A DNA stretch of 64,000 nt, taken from the NCBI GenBank assembly GCA_030267565.1, contig BRXU01000001.1, forward strand, positions 2,170,001 through 2,234,000, read 5' to 3'. A program made the translations under genes and the position numbers. This DNA comes from Pleodorina starrii. Its lineage: Eukaryota; Chlorophyta; Chlorophyceae; Chlamydomonadales; Volvocaceae. Shown piece by piece: positions 1 to 11,210 of this stretch. The notes under the pieces are model-generated. The model was not told the origin of the DNA. It searched no databases and saw nothing but the letters and a program-made list of their open reading frames with translations. Within the stretch, counting starts at the first letter, position 1; every line of letters begins with the position of its first letter.

Positions 1-200
1 GTTCTGGTTGGTATTGCGCGGGAACACGCGCGCTGCACCGCTGCCAACATCCCGGCCGCGGCCAACGTCCCCCGACGGCCCCCAAAACAGCCAACAAGCC
101 CAGCAGATTGCCTCAATCCCCTGCCCAGACGGCCAACATTCTCTCCCTGTCCCTTCCTCCCTCCCTCCCTCCCTCCCTGCCTCGCGTTCACGGGCCCTAC

Positions 201-935
201 CCGGGTCGACAACGATGTAGTTGGAGCCCCACGCGGCGCCGTAGCCCCAGCCCAGGCCGATGCCCACGCCGCATCCTCCCCCTGCGCACGTGGCGGGTGG
301 CAGGGCTGGTAGGTGATATCATCGTCCCTTAGAGAGGGGGTGGGGATGTTCGCGCGGGCGTGACTGGTGGCTGCCACGCCGGACCGGACCGGACCGGAAT
401 GGACTGACGGGAGCGGTCAGTATGGGGGACCGGGCGCTGACCGGGTCGGTGCTGCGTCACGAAAGCCAGCCAGGTCAGCCATCCCAGCCCCACGCGTGCT
501 TTTGCGCACACCGCACTGGCTCGAGGGCTCGGCAGTTTCACACATTGACGGCCCGAGGCGAGTCTGTCTCTGTAAACGCTGGTGTGGATTTGGACGTGGG
601 ATGGGGTTGTGGCGTGGCTGCGGCGAGCGTCGCGAGCAGGGCGACTGGGTGTTGTGCAGTTCTGAGGGAGCAGCGTCGTGTCGTTCCCGACGGACGTTGG
701 CGAACCGCACCTGCTCCCAGGCCTCCGAATCCAGTCGGTCCACCACCGAAGCCGTAGCCTACGCCGAAGCCGCAGCCAGCGCCAAAGCCTACGAAAGACA
801 GGTGAGCAACCGAGGTGCGGTTTTATTCGGCGCTCGGGATAAATTGATTATAAGGTCATAAACTGAAGCCCATTACAGCGCTTGGACCAGCCTACCGAAT
901 CCAACGCCACCACCGACAAAACCTCTCCCGCCCAT
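201..935 (-). CDS. glycine-rich small protein, 5' part (partial, runs off left edge)
   Basis: Three exons on the minus strand keep one frame: 935-896 (ATG at 935-933), 788-711 and 281-201, all with GT donors and AG acceptors in phase 1. The first 66 residues start MGGRGFVGGGVGFG and continue with GFGAGCGFGVGYGFGG and GIGLGWGYGAAWGSNYIVV, a regular Gly/aromatic pattern. The pattern reminds me of the plant glycine-rich family typified by Arabidopsis cadmium-induced protein AS8, whose function is not well defined; that match is from memory. The next exon should lie below position 200 or outside the window; a possible acceptor near 30 could not be confirmed. The Gly repeats could pack as small membrane-associated helices, but this is inference. 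It is divergent from the Mrd1-like gene, with 251 bp between the two start codons. Confidence 0.65.
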
Positions 936-1186
936 CTTGGCCCCTTCCTTTCAAAGAAAATGCACGTTTTATGATAAATTGAACAAGGTGCGAAGCTATA
1001 AAAATAATATAGCCGCGGGAGATTGCTGTGTCAGTTGAGAGCGTAAGTAAAAAATGCACATGTACGATGTCCCCAGAACTTCTTGTTGAGGGCACAAGTG
1101 CATACATATGCCCAGCACGGGCAGCTATCGAAGATTGTGATATCTTGTCACAATTCAAGTCACACCGGCAGCAAGAAAATTGAAAA
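936..1186. promoter_or_regulatory. shared divergent promoter region
   Basis: This 251-bp AT-richer stretch separates two divergent start codons. A TATA-like TATAAAAAT is seen at 997-1005, read on the plus strand. It lies about 180 bp upstream of the Mrd1-like ATG, which would give a 5' UTR of about 150 nt. Bidirectional promoter use is inferred from layout only. Confidence 0.4.
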
Positions 1187-4100
1187 ATGCCACCAGACGA
1201 CGCGCCGGCACTGGAAGTGCCACCCTCTTCGCGTTTGTGTGTAAAAAACATCCCAAAATACGTCGATGAGGCACGTCTGAAAGAATTTTTCAGTGCAAAG
1301 GGCGAAGTAACGGACGTCAAGGTGCTTCGCACAAAGTAAGTGCCGTTGACGGCGGCGGGGCAACGACCAGGTCTGCTCCTGCTCATGTCTGCCAGTATTG
1401 CGCGGGGTAGCGAAACGCTTGACGCGGTATGGCGGGGCCTTCTAACCCTTCCTGGCTGCCTGGCGCAGGGATGGACGCTCGCGCCAGCTGGGGTTCATCG
1501 GCTTCAAGTCGGTTGAGCAGGCCGCGACGGCCCTGCGCTACTTCGACAGGTCATACATGGACACCTCAAAGCTGGCGGTGGAGGTGAGGAAACACCCCGC
1601 GGGCGGCCCTACACGGCCTCATCAGGCAGCCCGCACGGGTCTTGGCAGGACGGCGGCGTGGAGGGGCGGGAAGAGTGCCGGCAGCCGTGCAACTACCCTT
1701 CCCGACCCGCCCTCCGCAAGCGCGGGGGAGCCGTCCCCTGCTCCATGCGCGGTCGCTGTGCCTCACCGCATCCTTGCTGACGCGCTCCTTGCCCCGTTGG
1801 TGTCAACCCGTTTCGGCTGCTGCTCCACACATCCAGAGCGTCTCCAGCCCCGAATGGCCATTCTATCGCTTTTCTGGAAATGGCCTTCAGCTCCTCTCCT
1901 CTCCTCTCCTCCTGACCCAAATGTCGTCGTCTGCCATATCGCGTCCCTCCCACCGCCAACCCTCCAACAGTACGCCCGCAAGGTGGGAGACAACCAGCTG
2001 CCCCGGGCCTGGAGCAAGCACACGGCGGGGACAACCGCCAACCGCAAAGTTACGGGGCCCGGGGCCGGGGCGGCCGTAGCAGCGGACGACAAGGCGGCGG
2101 CCGGGGCCGGGGCCGAGGGCAAGGCGGCGGCCGCCGCCGCGGAGGGCGCAAAGGCCGCCAAAGGGAAGAAGGGCAAGAAGGGCGGCGAGCCGCTACCGGA
2201 GGAAGGTGGGTCAGCGCGGCAGTTTGCAGCAGCGGCAGCAACAGAGGTGGCAGCAGCAGCGGCCGCCAGCCTCAGCAGCAGCAGCACCAGGCTGGGGCTG
2301 CTGGCGGGGTGGCAAACGGCCTTCTGGTGTGGTGCTGCAGTTCGGACTCCGGAGCGGCCGTACGCGACCCGACCCAGGACGCGAACCTCGCTTACGCTGA
2401 GGAAGGCGTGCGCTTACCGGTGTGCGCCCCGGCTTGCCCCCCCCTCCGATAACCCCCCTCCGCATGGGGGGGGGTGTGGAGCCATGATGCACGGCGCGCG
2501 CCGGGGCTGCCCTCACCACCAGCCGGGTCACTCCGGTTCCCCTGCGGGCCTTGCCCCACTGGGGAAGTCAGGACAAGCTTTACGCCTGGTGCCCCCGAGG
2601 ACCCGCGGCGGCTGCAGCCTACGGACTTTGCTGCGGTTCCCTTTCACCCTCCGGCCCCATCACCCCTTCCCTCCCTTCCTGCATTCTCCCGCGCAGAGGA
2701 CCCGAAGCTTCGCGAGTTCCTGGCGTTGATGCAGCCGCGGTCCAAGGCGCGAATTTGGGGTAACGACGAACTGCCGACCGCAGAGGACGGCGCCGCCGCT
2801 GCCGCGGCGGCGGCGGCGGCGGCACAGGCCGCGGCGAAGAAGCAGGCGGCGCGGAGCGCCGCTGCCGGCGGCATGAATGAGGATGATGACGGCGATGATG
2901 ATGACGACGACGATGATCAGTATCAGGACTGGACAGAAGCGGCGGCGCGCGCGCGGCGGGCGGGCTCGGGCGACGGCAGCGACGACGAGGAAATGGCGGA
3001 TGCCGCCGGCGGCGGCGGTGGCAGTGACGGGGAGGGTGGCAGTGGTGGCGGCGGCGGTGGCGGCGTGAGGGACGAGGTGGTGGTGAACGTAGCCGTGTCG
3101 GATTTGGAGTACCTGCGCTCCCGCATGCGGCGGTGGGACGAAGAGGACGACGAGGAGGAGAAGGAGGAGGACAAGGGGAGAAGGGCTGGGGAAGAGGAGG
3201 AGGAGGAGGAGGACGCGGCGGCGGCGGCACGGGGCGATCAAACAGGCGTCGGCACATCGCCGCGATGCGCCGCAACGGCAGCGGGCGCCGCCGGTAAGAA
3301 GGCCGGCGGCAAGAAGGCGGCGGCTGGCGCGGCCGCGGAGCGGCCGCGCGGCCGCAGCGGCGACGCCGGCACCGGCGGGTCCGACGACCCCGATGCTGAC
3401 GGCGACGGTGACGTGGACATGGCGGATCCGGCGGATCGAGATCCGGGCCGCCGTCAGGGTCGAGGTCCTTCAAATCCAGACGCGACGGGTGGCGGCGACG
3501 GCGGCAGCGGCGGCGATGGCGAGGAGGAGGGCATTTTGGAGACGGGACGGCTCTTTGTGCGCAATCTGGCCTACACGGCGCGGGAGGCGGACCTCAGCGA
3601 CCTGTTTGGGGCGTTTGGGGACCTTCAGGAGGTGCACCTCGTCATGGACAGGTGGGGGGTGCGGGTGGGGGGCTGTGGGCTGGTTGGAGAGGAGGTAGGT
3701 GGGGACACGGGTGCGGGTTTGCGGATGTGGGTGCGGCTGACCGCAACATGTCCACAACCAGTGCCGCGTGCAGCTATCCACCACCTGCATCCAGGACCGC
3801 CCATCCTCCTCCTCGTCCTGCTCCACCTCCAAAGAATCCTCTCCCAGAGATGAGATGAGATGACTCAGTGCAAAAGGCTGATCCCTGCCCCGCCTCGCCC
3901 GCGCCTCGCCCGGCCCCCCTCCGCTCTCCCCCCTCTCTCTCTCACCACGCGCAGGGAGACCAAGCGCTCCAAGGGCCTTGCGTACGTGCAGTACCAGATC
4001 CCCGAGGATGCCGTACGCGCGGCCCAGCAGCTGGACGGCACCATCTACCAGGGCAGGCTGCTGCACATCTTGCCCGCCAAGAGAGCGCCCAGCGCGACAG

Positions 4101-7100
4101 CGGCTGCTGCAGCAGCAGCGACTGCGGCTGCTGCTGCAGCGGCGGCGACCGATGGTGGCGTTGAAGGCGGGGTGGAGCAAGCCGCCGATGGTGAGCGCGC
4201 GGAGCGGCAGCAGGGGAGGCCTGGTGGGCTGCGCCGGGGAGGGAGGGGAGGGACGGGGAAGGGGAGGGAAGGGGAGGCGGCGTGCGGCAGGGGAAGAGGG
4301 CTACGCGCAGCAGGGAGCGGTTTTGAGAGGTGGCCGTTGACTGGAGAGCCGACGAGGCACGAGGTCTGCGGGTGGCCGCGCAGGGGGCTTGGTGCCTGGC
4401 CCTCCCTGCCTGGCCCTCCCTGCCTGCGTGTCTCTTTGGGCGCACCATGCCCCGTAGGACCCCGTCCTGATCGACACATGTCACACCAGCCACATTGGCG
4501 CAAGCCCTCACTCAGTCTCCCAACCCCAAATCCCTGCACCCTCACGCAACCCTCCTGCAACCCTCCTGCCATTGCCCCCCCGGAACCGGGCAGGCTCCAC
4601 CGGCGGCGGCCGCCCCGGCACTTCCTCCTTCAAGGCTCAGCGCGAGGCGCAGCGCAAGGCGGACGCGGGCAACCGAGCCGCCTGGAACACGCTGTTTATG
4701 CGGCCGGACACGGTGGCTGATGCCGTGGCGGCGCACTACGGACTGAGCAAGGCGGCGCTGCTGGATCCCTCGGCGGCGGCGGGCGGCGGGGGCGGGCGGG
4801 GCGGTGACAGCGTGGCGGTGCGGATGGCGCTGGGGGAGGCGCAGGTCATTGCGGCGACCAAGCAGGCGCTGGCAGAGGCGGGTGGGTGGGTGGTAACACG
4901 GGTGGGTGGTCACACGAGTGGGTGGTAACACGAGTGGGTGGTAGCAGAGGAGGTGCCCCAGCTGGCGGAGGCGGGTGGGTGGGTGGTAAAAAAGAAAATA
5001 CCGCAGCGGGTGGGTGGTGACACGGGTGGCTGGTAACAAAGAAAATGCCGCAGATAGCTGAGGCGGGTGGGTGGTATTCAGATGCTAGACCGCAGCGGCG
5101 GAACGGAGGTGACGTGGATGGGTGGGTGGATGGGTGGGTCGTTGAAGGGGGCAGCAGGGCAGGGTCGGGCGGTTGGGGCCAAGTGGGTTGGCCTGGTGGG
5201 AGGCGAGGGGATGGCGGGCCGTCTCTCGCGGGTCGCTGCTGTTGCCCGGTGGTCCCAGCACGATCCTCTGCACTGCCCTTGCCCTCAAGGAGTCACATCC
5301 CTCTCCGGCGTCGCACGGGTCGCGTGGTTGGTGGTGGCGGCACCTTTCACCCCACCCCACTTTGCCCCACCTCACCTGGTCACCTCTACCCTCCTCACCC
5401 CCCACCTCACCCCCCCACCTCACCTCACCTCTCGCCAGGCGTGAGTGTGGAAGCTTTGGAGGCGGCGGCGGCCGCCAGCGGCAAGGCGGCCACCACCAAG
5501 TCGGTAGCGCGCAGCAGTACGACACTGCTCGTCAAGAACTTGCCGTACAGCGCTGACGAGGACGAGCTGGCGGAGCTCTTTGGGCGGTGCGGCCCGATTG
5601 CGCGGCTGGTGCTGCCGCCGGCTCGCGCACTGGCGTTGGTGGAGTTTACGGAGCCGCAGGACGCGCGGGCGGCTTTCAGGTGGGTGGGCGGGAGGGTGCA
5701 GCGGCCTTTGGTGGCGCTAGTTACACCAATTACACCCCCATGCGGCTTCGTTCCTTCTCCGTTTCTTTGCTGCGCTATCTTGTTTCATACACCCCCATTA
5801 GAGCGTGTGGATTACCAGTGCAAGGAGAGTGCGCCCTCCCCTCCCCACCCTCCCGCTGGCAGGTCGCTGGCTTACAAGAAGTACCACCACGTGCCGCTCT
5901 ACCTGGAGTGGGCACCCGCGGACGTCTTCACGGCGCCGGCACCGCCCCGAAACCAGGACGACACGCAAGCCGGGGGGCAGCAGCAACAGCAGCAGGCGGC
6001 CAGGGCGGCCAAGCCGGGCGGCAAAGGTACGTCGCGCTCCCCCCTCCCCGGAGCGACTCATTTTTATACAAAGGAGCTTATCACTCCCTGAAACCCCCCT
6101 CCCCGCTTTCCCCGCTGGCTCGGCACCGCCGCTGGCACGACGAGTCCGCATCCTGCGCGCGCGAGGGCCGCCGCGTCGTAGCAGGCCCTCGCGACACACT
6201 GTTACACATACACACAAGCACATACATACACACATACACAGGTGCTGTTCCGTTGCCACTTTGCGCCGGCATCGCGCCACATCGCGTCGTATCCCCACTG
6301 CGCCGCATTGCGCACCGCAGGCGCCAAGGCCGCGGCCCCCGACCCGGCAGCCCTCGCCGCCTCCGCCGACGCCGACGCCGACGGCGCGGGCGGCGGCGGC
6401 AGCGGCGCCGTCGTGGGCACCATTTACGTCAAGAACCTGTCATTCGCCACCGTCGACGCCGGGCTACGCAAGCACTTTGACGGCGCGGTGTCGGCGGCGG
6501 GCGGCTGTCTCCACTCGGCGGTGGTGGCGCGCAAGAAGGCGCCGGAGGCGGAGGCCAAGGGCGGCAGCAAGAAGGGGGCGAAGAAGGGCGGGCAGGAGGG
6601 CGGCGTGTTGAGTCTGGGCTACGGCTTTGTGGAGGTGGACAGCGAAGAGGTGGCGGCGGCGGTGATCAAGAAGCTGCAGGTGGGGGGTGGACAAGGTGCT
6701 GCAGCGGAGGGTGGGTGGGTTTGACAGTTCGTGTGTGTGTTAAGGTACCGCAGCGGAGGGTGGGTGGGGTTGACAGTTCGTGTGTGTTAAGGTACCGCAG
6801 CGGAGGGTTGGGTGGATGGATGGGTGGGTGGGTGGGTGCCTGAGTGCCACCGCGGCGCCACCGAAACGAGCGACGGGAGTTGACGAGTCGTATGTGTGTG
6901 TGTGTGTTGGGGTTCGGATGGGGAAAGCGCTGCGTGTGGGTGGGAGTAGGGCCCGTAGAATGCGGCGGGACGACGGCCTAGCACTGCGGCAACACCAGCT
7001 CCTATCTGACGTGTGTGTGCGTGCGTGCGTGGTTGTGTATGTCTTTGGGTCTGACGTCGAGCCATTTCGCTTGCCCCGCACAACACCTCAGGGCAGCATG

Positions 7101-8304
7101 CTCGACGGTCACAAGCTGGCGCTGCAGCTCAGTCGGGGCCGCAAGGCGCAGGCCGCCGGGGCCGCAGCGCCCGCCAAGGCCGCCAAGAAGGAGGCGGAGG
7201 GCGACGGCAGCACCAAGCTCGTTGTCCGCAACTTGGCCTTTGAGGCCACCAAAAAGTAAGTGAACACGGAGGAAAAGGGAACGCAGGGCTCAGCCAGCAG
7301 AAATGGTACAAAGCAGCAGCAGGAGCAGGAGGAAGGGGGCAGCGGAGGAAGCAGGGACGCAGGGGCAGGTGCAAGGCGTGCAGGCACGAGCAGATGGCCG
7401 CCTGCCACAGCTGTCTCCCCCCCCCCCCCCGCGCTGACCCGCCATTGCCCCGTAACGCCTTGCCCTGCCCCGCCCGCGCGCTGCCTCGAACCGCGCGCTG
7501 CCTCGAACCGCACATCGCCTTGCCGCACCGCACCGCGCCTCTCCTCTCCTCTCTGACGCTTTCAGGGATATCCAGGGGCTTTTCAACCCGTTTGGCCACC
7601 TCAAGTCCTGCCGCCTGCCCAAGAAGTTCGACGGCAGCCACCGCGGCTTTGCGTTCGTTGAGTTTGTCACCAAGCAGGAGGCGCGGAACGCGTTGGAAGG
7701 TGAGGGGCAGGGCAGGGTGGGGGGCAGGTCTGGAGCGTCTGGGCGGGCGGGAGGTTTCGGGGCTACGGTGGCTGTCTTTTGTGGCTGTCTGGCGCTGCGA
7801 CAGGGCGGGGCGGGGGCGGTGGTGTGTGGGCGCGGACAGTTCGGCTTCGGGTGGGGGTGGTGGGGGGTGGGTGGGTGGGATGACAATGGGGGTGGCATGC
7901 ATTCGTCGACCGGCCGGCTGGCACGCTGCGGCTGCGCATGCGGATGAGGGCGGGACCTGCGCTGCGGAGCGGCAGGAACACTTTGTGTGCGTGTGGCCGT
8001 GGGTGAGTTCCACCCGTTGAGGCTGCCTGCATGCGTTGTGAAATATGCGAATTGAGGGAAGATGCAATACAATTATGGTCGCTGAGTGCGCGCATTCCCG
8101 GACATCGGCGGCCTGTACTGCCCACCCCACACTCCACGTGCGTCAGGCGTGGGCGGCACGCATCTGTATGGCCGGCGGCTGGTGGTTGAGTACGCGCGGG
8201 AGGACGACACGTTGGACGACATACGGAACAAGACGGCCGCTAAATTCAAGCGAGACGGCGAGATCGAGGCAGGCGAAGCTCCTGCCAAGCGATTGAAGGT
8301 CTAG
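1187..8304 (+). CDS. MRD1: Mrd1/RBM19-like multiple RNA-binding domain protein, pre-rRNA processing
   Basis: Twelve exons: 1187-1335, 1469-1583, 1971-2205, 2697-3651, 3955-4190, 4594-4881, 5439-5679, 5863-6026, 6321-6679, 7092-7255, 7566-7699, 8147-8304. They sum to 3198 nt, one frame, 1065 residues. Five RRMs are visible. RRM1 is at about 16-95 (RNP2 LCVKNI, RNP1 RQLGFIGF), RRM2 about 451-530 (LFVRNL), RRM3 about 688-765 (LLVKNL), RRM4 about 828-930 (IYVKNL, RNP1 GYGFVEV) and RRM5 about 956-1040 (LVVRNL, RNP1 HRGFAFVEF). RRM1 and RRM2 are separated by a long Lys/Ala then Asp/Glu-rich linker. Yeast Mrd1 has five RRMs, animal RBM19 six. The family acts in the nucleolus, binding pre-rRNA and promoting 18S processing. 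The C-terminal tail [20 protein letters not shown] is typical of the family. Every RRM is interrupted by an intron. Linker exon boundaries in the low-complexity part are the least certain. Confidence 0.93.
6055..6091 (+). repeat. short dispersed motif, copy 1 (intron 8 of the Mrd1-like gene)
   Basis: A stretch from GACTCATT to CACTCCCTGA has a near-identical partner at 28670-28706 in an intron of the CRAL-TRIO gene. It is AT-richer than its surroundings. Confidence 0.6.
6701..6810 (+). repeat. tandem duplication, about 47-49 bp unit, in intron 9
   Basis: Two copies plus the start of a third, each beginning GCAGCGGAGGG and containing TTGACAGTTCGTGTGTG and TTAAGGTACC. It lies just after the exon 9 donor of the Mrd1-like gene. 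Confidence 0.7.
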
Positions 8305-8337
8305 GGGGGCCTAACGGCCAAGTTAGTTGCGCAACCC

Positions 8338-8416
8338 TGTACAGTGCAGTCGCATGAGGTACACTCCTACACGGTTATGCTGTACAGCGAACTCGCATGA
8401 TGTACAGTCTTACTCC
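8338..8416 (+). repeat. imperfect 43-bp tandem duplication in the Mrd1-like 3' UTR
   Basis: Units start with TGTACAG at 8338 and 8381. Both carry CTCGCATGA- or GTCGCATGA-like and GTACA-rich blocks. It lies between the stop codon and the polyadenylation motif. Confidence 0.45.
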
Positions 8417-8558
8417 ATTTTGAAGTGTACCGGCCAGCATCTGGTAACCGATTTCTTGGGTATTGCCGACGTGCGCCTAGGGTTCCTCCAGGCTGTTTGC
8501 GGATTAAGGAGTCTTTGGGCGTTCACATATTACGATACATCGGAATTATTATGGAGGA

Positions 8559-8563
8559 TGTAA
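8559..8563 (+). terminator. TGTAA polyadenylation motif of the Mrd1-like gene
   Basis: TGTAA is the usual polyadenylation signal in volvocine algae. It is the first good copy after the stop codon, giving a 3' UTR of about 270 nt. The convergent gene ends at 8583, so the two transcripts abut or overlap. Confidence 0.55.
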
Positions 8564-8582
8564 GGCTGTGACTTGTCAGGCA

Positions 8583-11119
8583 TCAAGCCGCTTTGTACAG
8601 CTCAGTGGTACAGCTTGGCTGAGCGCGCGTCTGACAAAGAGGGAATAACATATGGAATATTATTACAGGTCCTATATATGGGTGGGACAAAGTCACAACC
8701 TCCGGCGCTGGCTTCTGGGCTTTAGCGTGCACGGTAGTGCCACTTGGTGCCACTGGGCCCGCAGCAGCAGCCGACGCCGCTGCCTGCGCAGGCGGCGCGC
8801 CCCCTGGGTGCTGGTAGCGCGGCGGCAACTGCACATGCAATCGGTCTCTGGCTGAGCCACTACCAGTGCCGGAACCGGCACTGGCCGTCGGGCCTTCAGC
8901 AATATGACCTGACCATGGCAGCGGCAGTTGGCCGGCCCAACCAGGCCACTCCTCCATGGGGAACGGACCGATCTCCTCGTTGTCGGGATACTGGGCCGCG
9001 CTGATCGCCAGCGAACGGTATCTGCAGGGGGGTCGGGCCGTCGTTGGAAAACCTCGGTTACACGCGACTGGCCGTGATGCAAGATGTGTTCATGGGAGCG
9101 GGGCAAACCCGCAGGGCGAGCGGTGTTACCATAATCCTTTTCGCCTGCACCATCTTTCCACCCGCAATGACCCTGGGGACCCGCTTCCCGCTCGCAGTGA
9201 CCCGCTTCCTACCGGAACAGACCGTGGACGCCCGCATATCTGGTGAACTCGACCGGCAGCGTGCATAGCTCCATGGCGCCGACGGGGTCGACCTCGAACG
9301 CTTCCCGCCAAGACAGGCCCCATCCACACCCCTGCTTGTTCATGTAATGGGCCTGTCGGGCACGGGTGGGCAAAGTTGCACATAGTCAGGCCGTATATAC
9401 GACGGGCAAGAACGGGTACACATCAGCCAGCCATTGCGTGATACACACGCGTTTAAAGCCGAGTATAATCCCACGTACTCACCGCCTTTTGCGCAAGCAC
9501 CTCTTGTGCGTCCTTTTGGCACCACCTGTCTGCGCCACCCTCCTGAAGCGCGCTCAGCACGCTGGCCGCTGTGATCGGGACACCAGAAGCTGTCGGAGCA
9601 TACCAGGCACCGCTACCGCCGCCGACGCCGGCGCCGGTGCCACCGCCGGCGCCACCGCCGGTGGCTGCGGTGGAGGGACCAGGGATGCCCGGCAACTGCC
9701 ACGGGTCACTGTGCGGTCCTTGAGGTCGCAGCAAGGTCGTGGGTGGGGCGCCAGGAGCAGTCGCGAACAGCCCGCCAGTGCTGCTGCCCCCACTGGAAAT
9801 AATGGGGTTAGTCGGCAGCTGCAAGGCGCTGCCAAACGGCCCCTGGGGATGCTGCAAGGGCACGGGTGCAGGTGCGGCGCTAGGGGCAGTTGCGGGCAGG
9901 CCGCCGGTGCTGTATGCACCGCCACCGATCAGCCCCGGAGCACGGGGAAGCGGCAAACCAGAGGACGTTGTCGGAAGACCGCGGGCGGCAGCAATCGCAG
10001 CGGTCTGCGGACCCCCAAAGGGATCCCAGCTCGCAGATGCGCCTTTCGACCCCGCTGCCTGTCGTGCATCCAGGGCCGGGAACTGGAAAGCGGACTGTTG
10101 CATGTGCGACGGCATGCCCATGCCCTTGCCCGTCGACACGAGTAATGGATCACTCGACTTGCGACCTACAGACATACACCAGCGCATGTTGCGTCGATCA
10201 GCATATAGTAACCCTTTACGCGTCTTAACGCATCAATACAGCGAGCGGGTACCTCACCCGTCCTTCCCCGCTTCGCGCCTCCGCCTCCGGACACTGTCGC
10301 CCTGGTACCCTCCGATGGCTCCTGTTGCTGCGGTAGCGGCGGCTGCGGAATCGGTAGCGGAAAGCTGCCCCATAACAGCTTGATCGGCTCGTTGTTGTCC
10401 GCGGCCATCGTAATGGCCTGCTGTAGATACTCGCCGGTCACGACGACCATGGGCGCGTCCCGCTTTCTGCGTGGATGCCGCAGTTCGACGGAACTGGGCT
10501 CGCCGGGCCGAAAGCCATTCAGCTTCGCGGCATTCAGGATAGCGTCGGGACTGTTGGCGATGTGCAGGCGCAGAGACACGAGGAGCTTCTCAGGATCCTG
10601 GTACCCAACATTGGGAGTCCAGCCGCGGACGATGATAGCCGTGCTGTCGGTGATGACCAGTGACCGCCCCGCCGCCTGTCGCAATGCCGGCTTTTCGACT
10701 TCGATCATCACGTCCATGCTCGCCGGCCGCTGCTGTTGCTGCTGTTGTTGCAGCAGCAGCTGCTGCTGCTGCTGCTGTGCTAAGAGTCCAGGTATGGGCA
10801 AAATGCCGACCCCAAGCGGCGCGACAAAAGCTCCGGTAGCCGCGGCCGCGGCCGCAGCCGTCTGCCTCGGACGTCTCGGTATCCGACCCGGGGCATGTGC
10901 AGCAGCGCCCTGGGCAGCCGCTGCAAACATAGCTGCAAGGTTTGCTGCTCCTCCTTGCGAACCCAGCATAACGTGGCCTGCGTTTGGCTGCGGCTCTCCT
11001 GGCGACGTGACAACATCCCCGTTCTCCTCGTCACTAGAGTCCTCGGAATCCTCTGCGTCCACGAAATCGAAACCGCGTCCCGAAGGCTGCTGCGTGAACG
11101 GCGCTGTTGCTGCGGTCAC
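8583..11119 (-). CDS. uncharacterised protein with Q- and PG-rich low-complexity regions
   Basis: Five minus-strand exons keep one frame: 11119 (or from 11210)-10258, 10165-9483, 9352-9213, 9172-9062 and 9021-8583. The product is about 775 residues. The N-terminus has an acidic run (DAEDSEDSSDEENGD), poly-Ala and poly-Gln. A better folded-looking block follows (residues about 135-265, with SLVITDSTAIIVRGW and DAPMVVVTGEYLQQAITMA). A long Pro/Gly/Ala-rich linker leads to a compact C-terminal part (HYMNKQGCGWGLSWREAFEV, PVEFTRYAGVHGLFR, AAQYPDNEEIGPFPMEEW). I do not recognise the family. The frame is open upstream of the first Met to an AG at 11212-11211, preceded by in-frame stops, so a further 5' exon adding a [10 protein letters not shown] stretch is possible. 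A TGTAA on the minus strand lies inside the last exon (around 8674), so the true 3' end may differ. Confidence 0.65.
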
Positions 11120-11210
11120 TGCGGCGTCTAAGGCAGCCGGGCCGTCGCCTCCAGTCTCAGGGCGCCTGGACCTGCCACCCCTGCCCCTGCCCCTGCCTCG
11201 GCCACTTATT

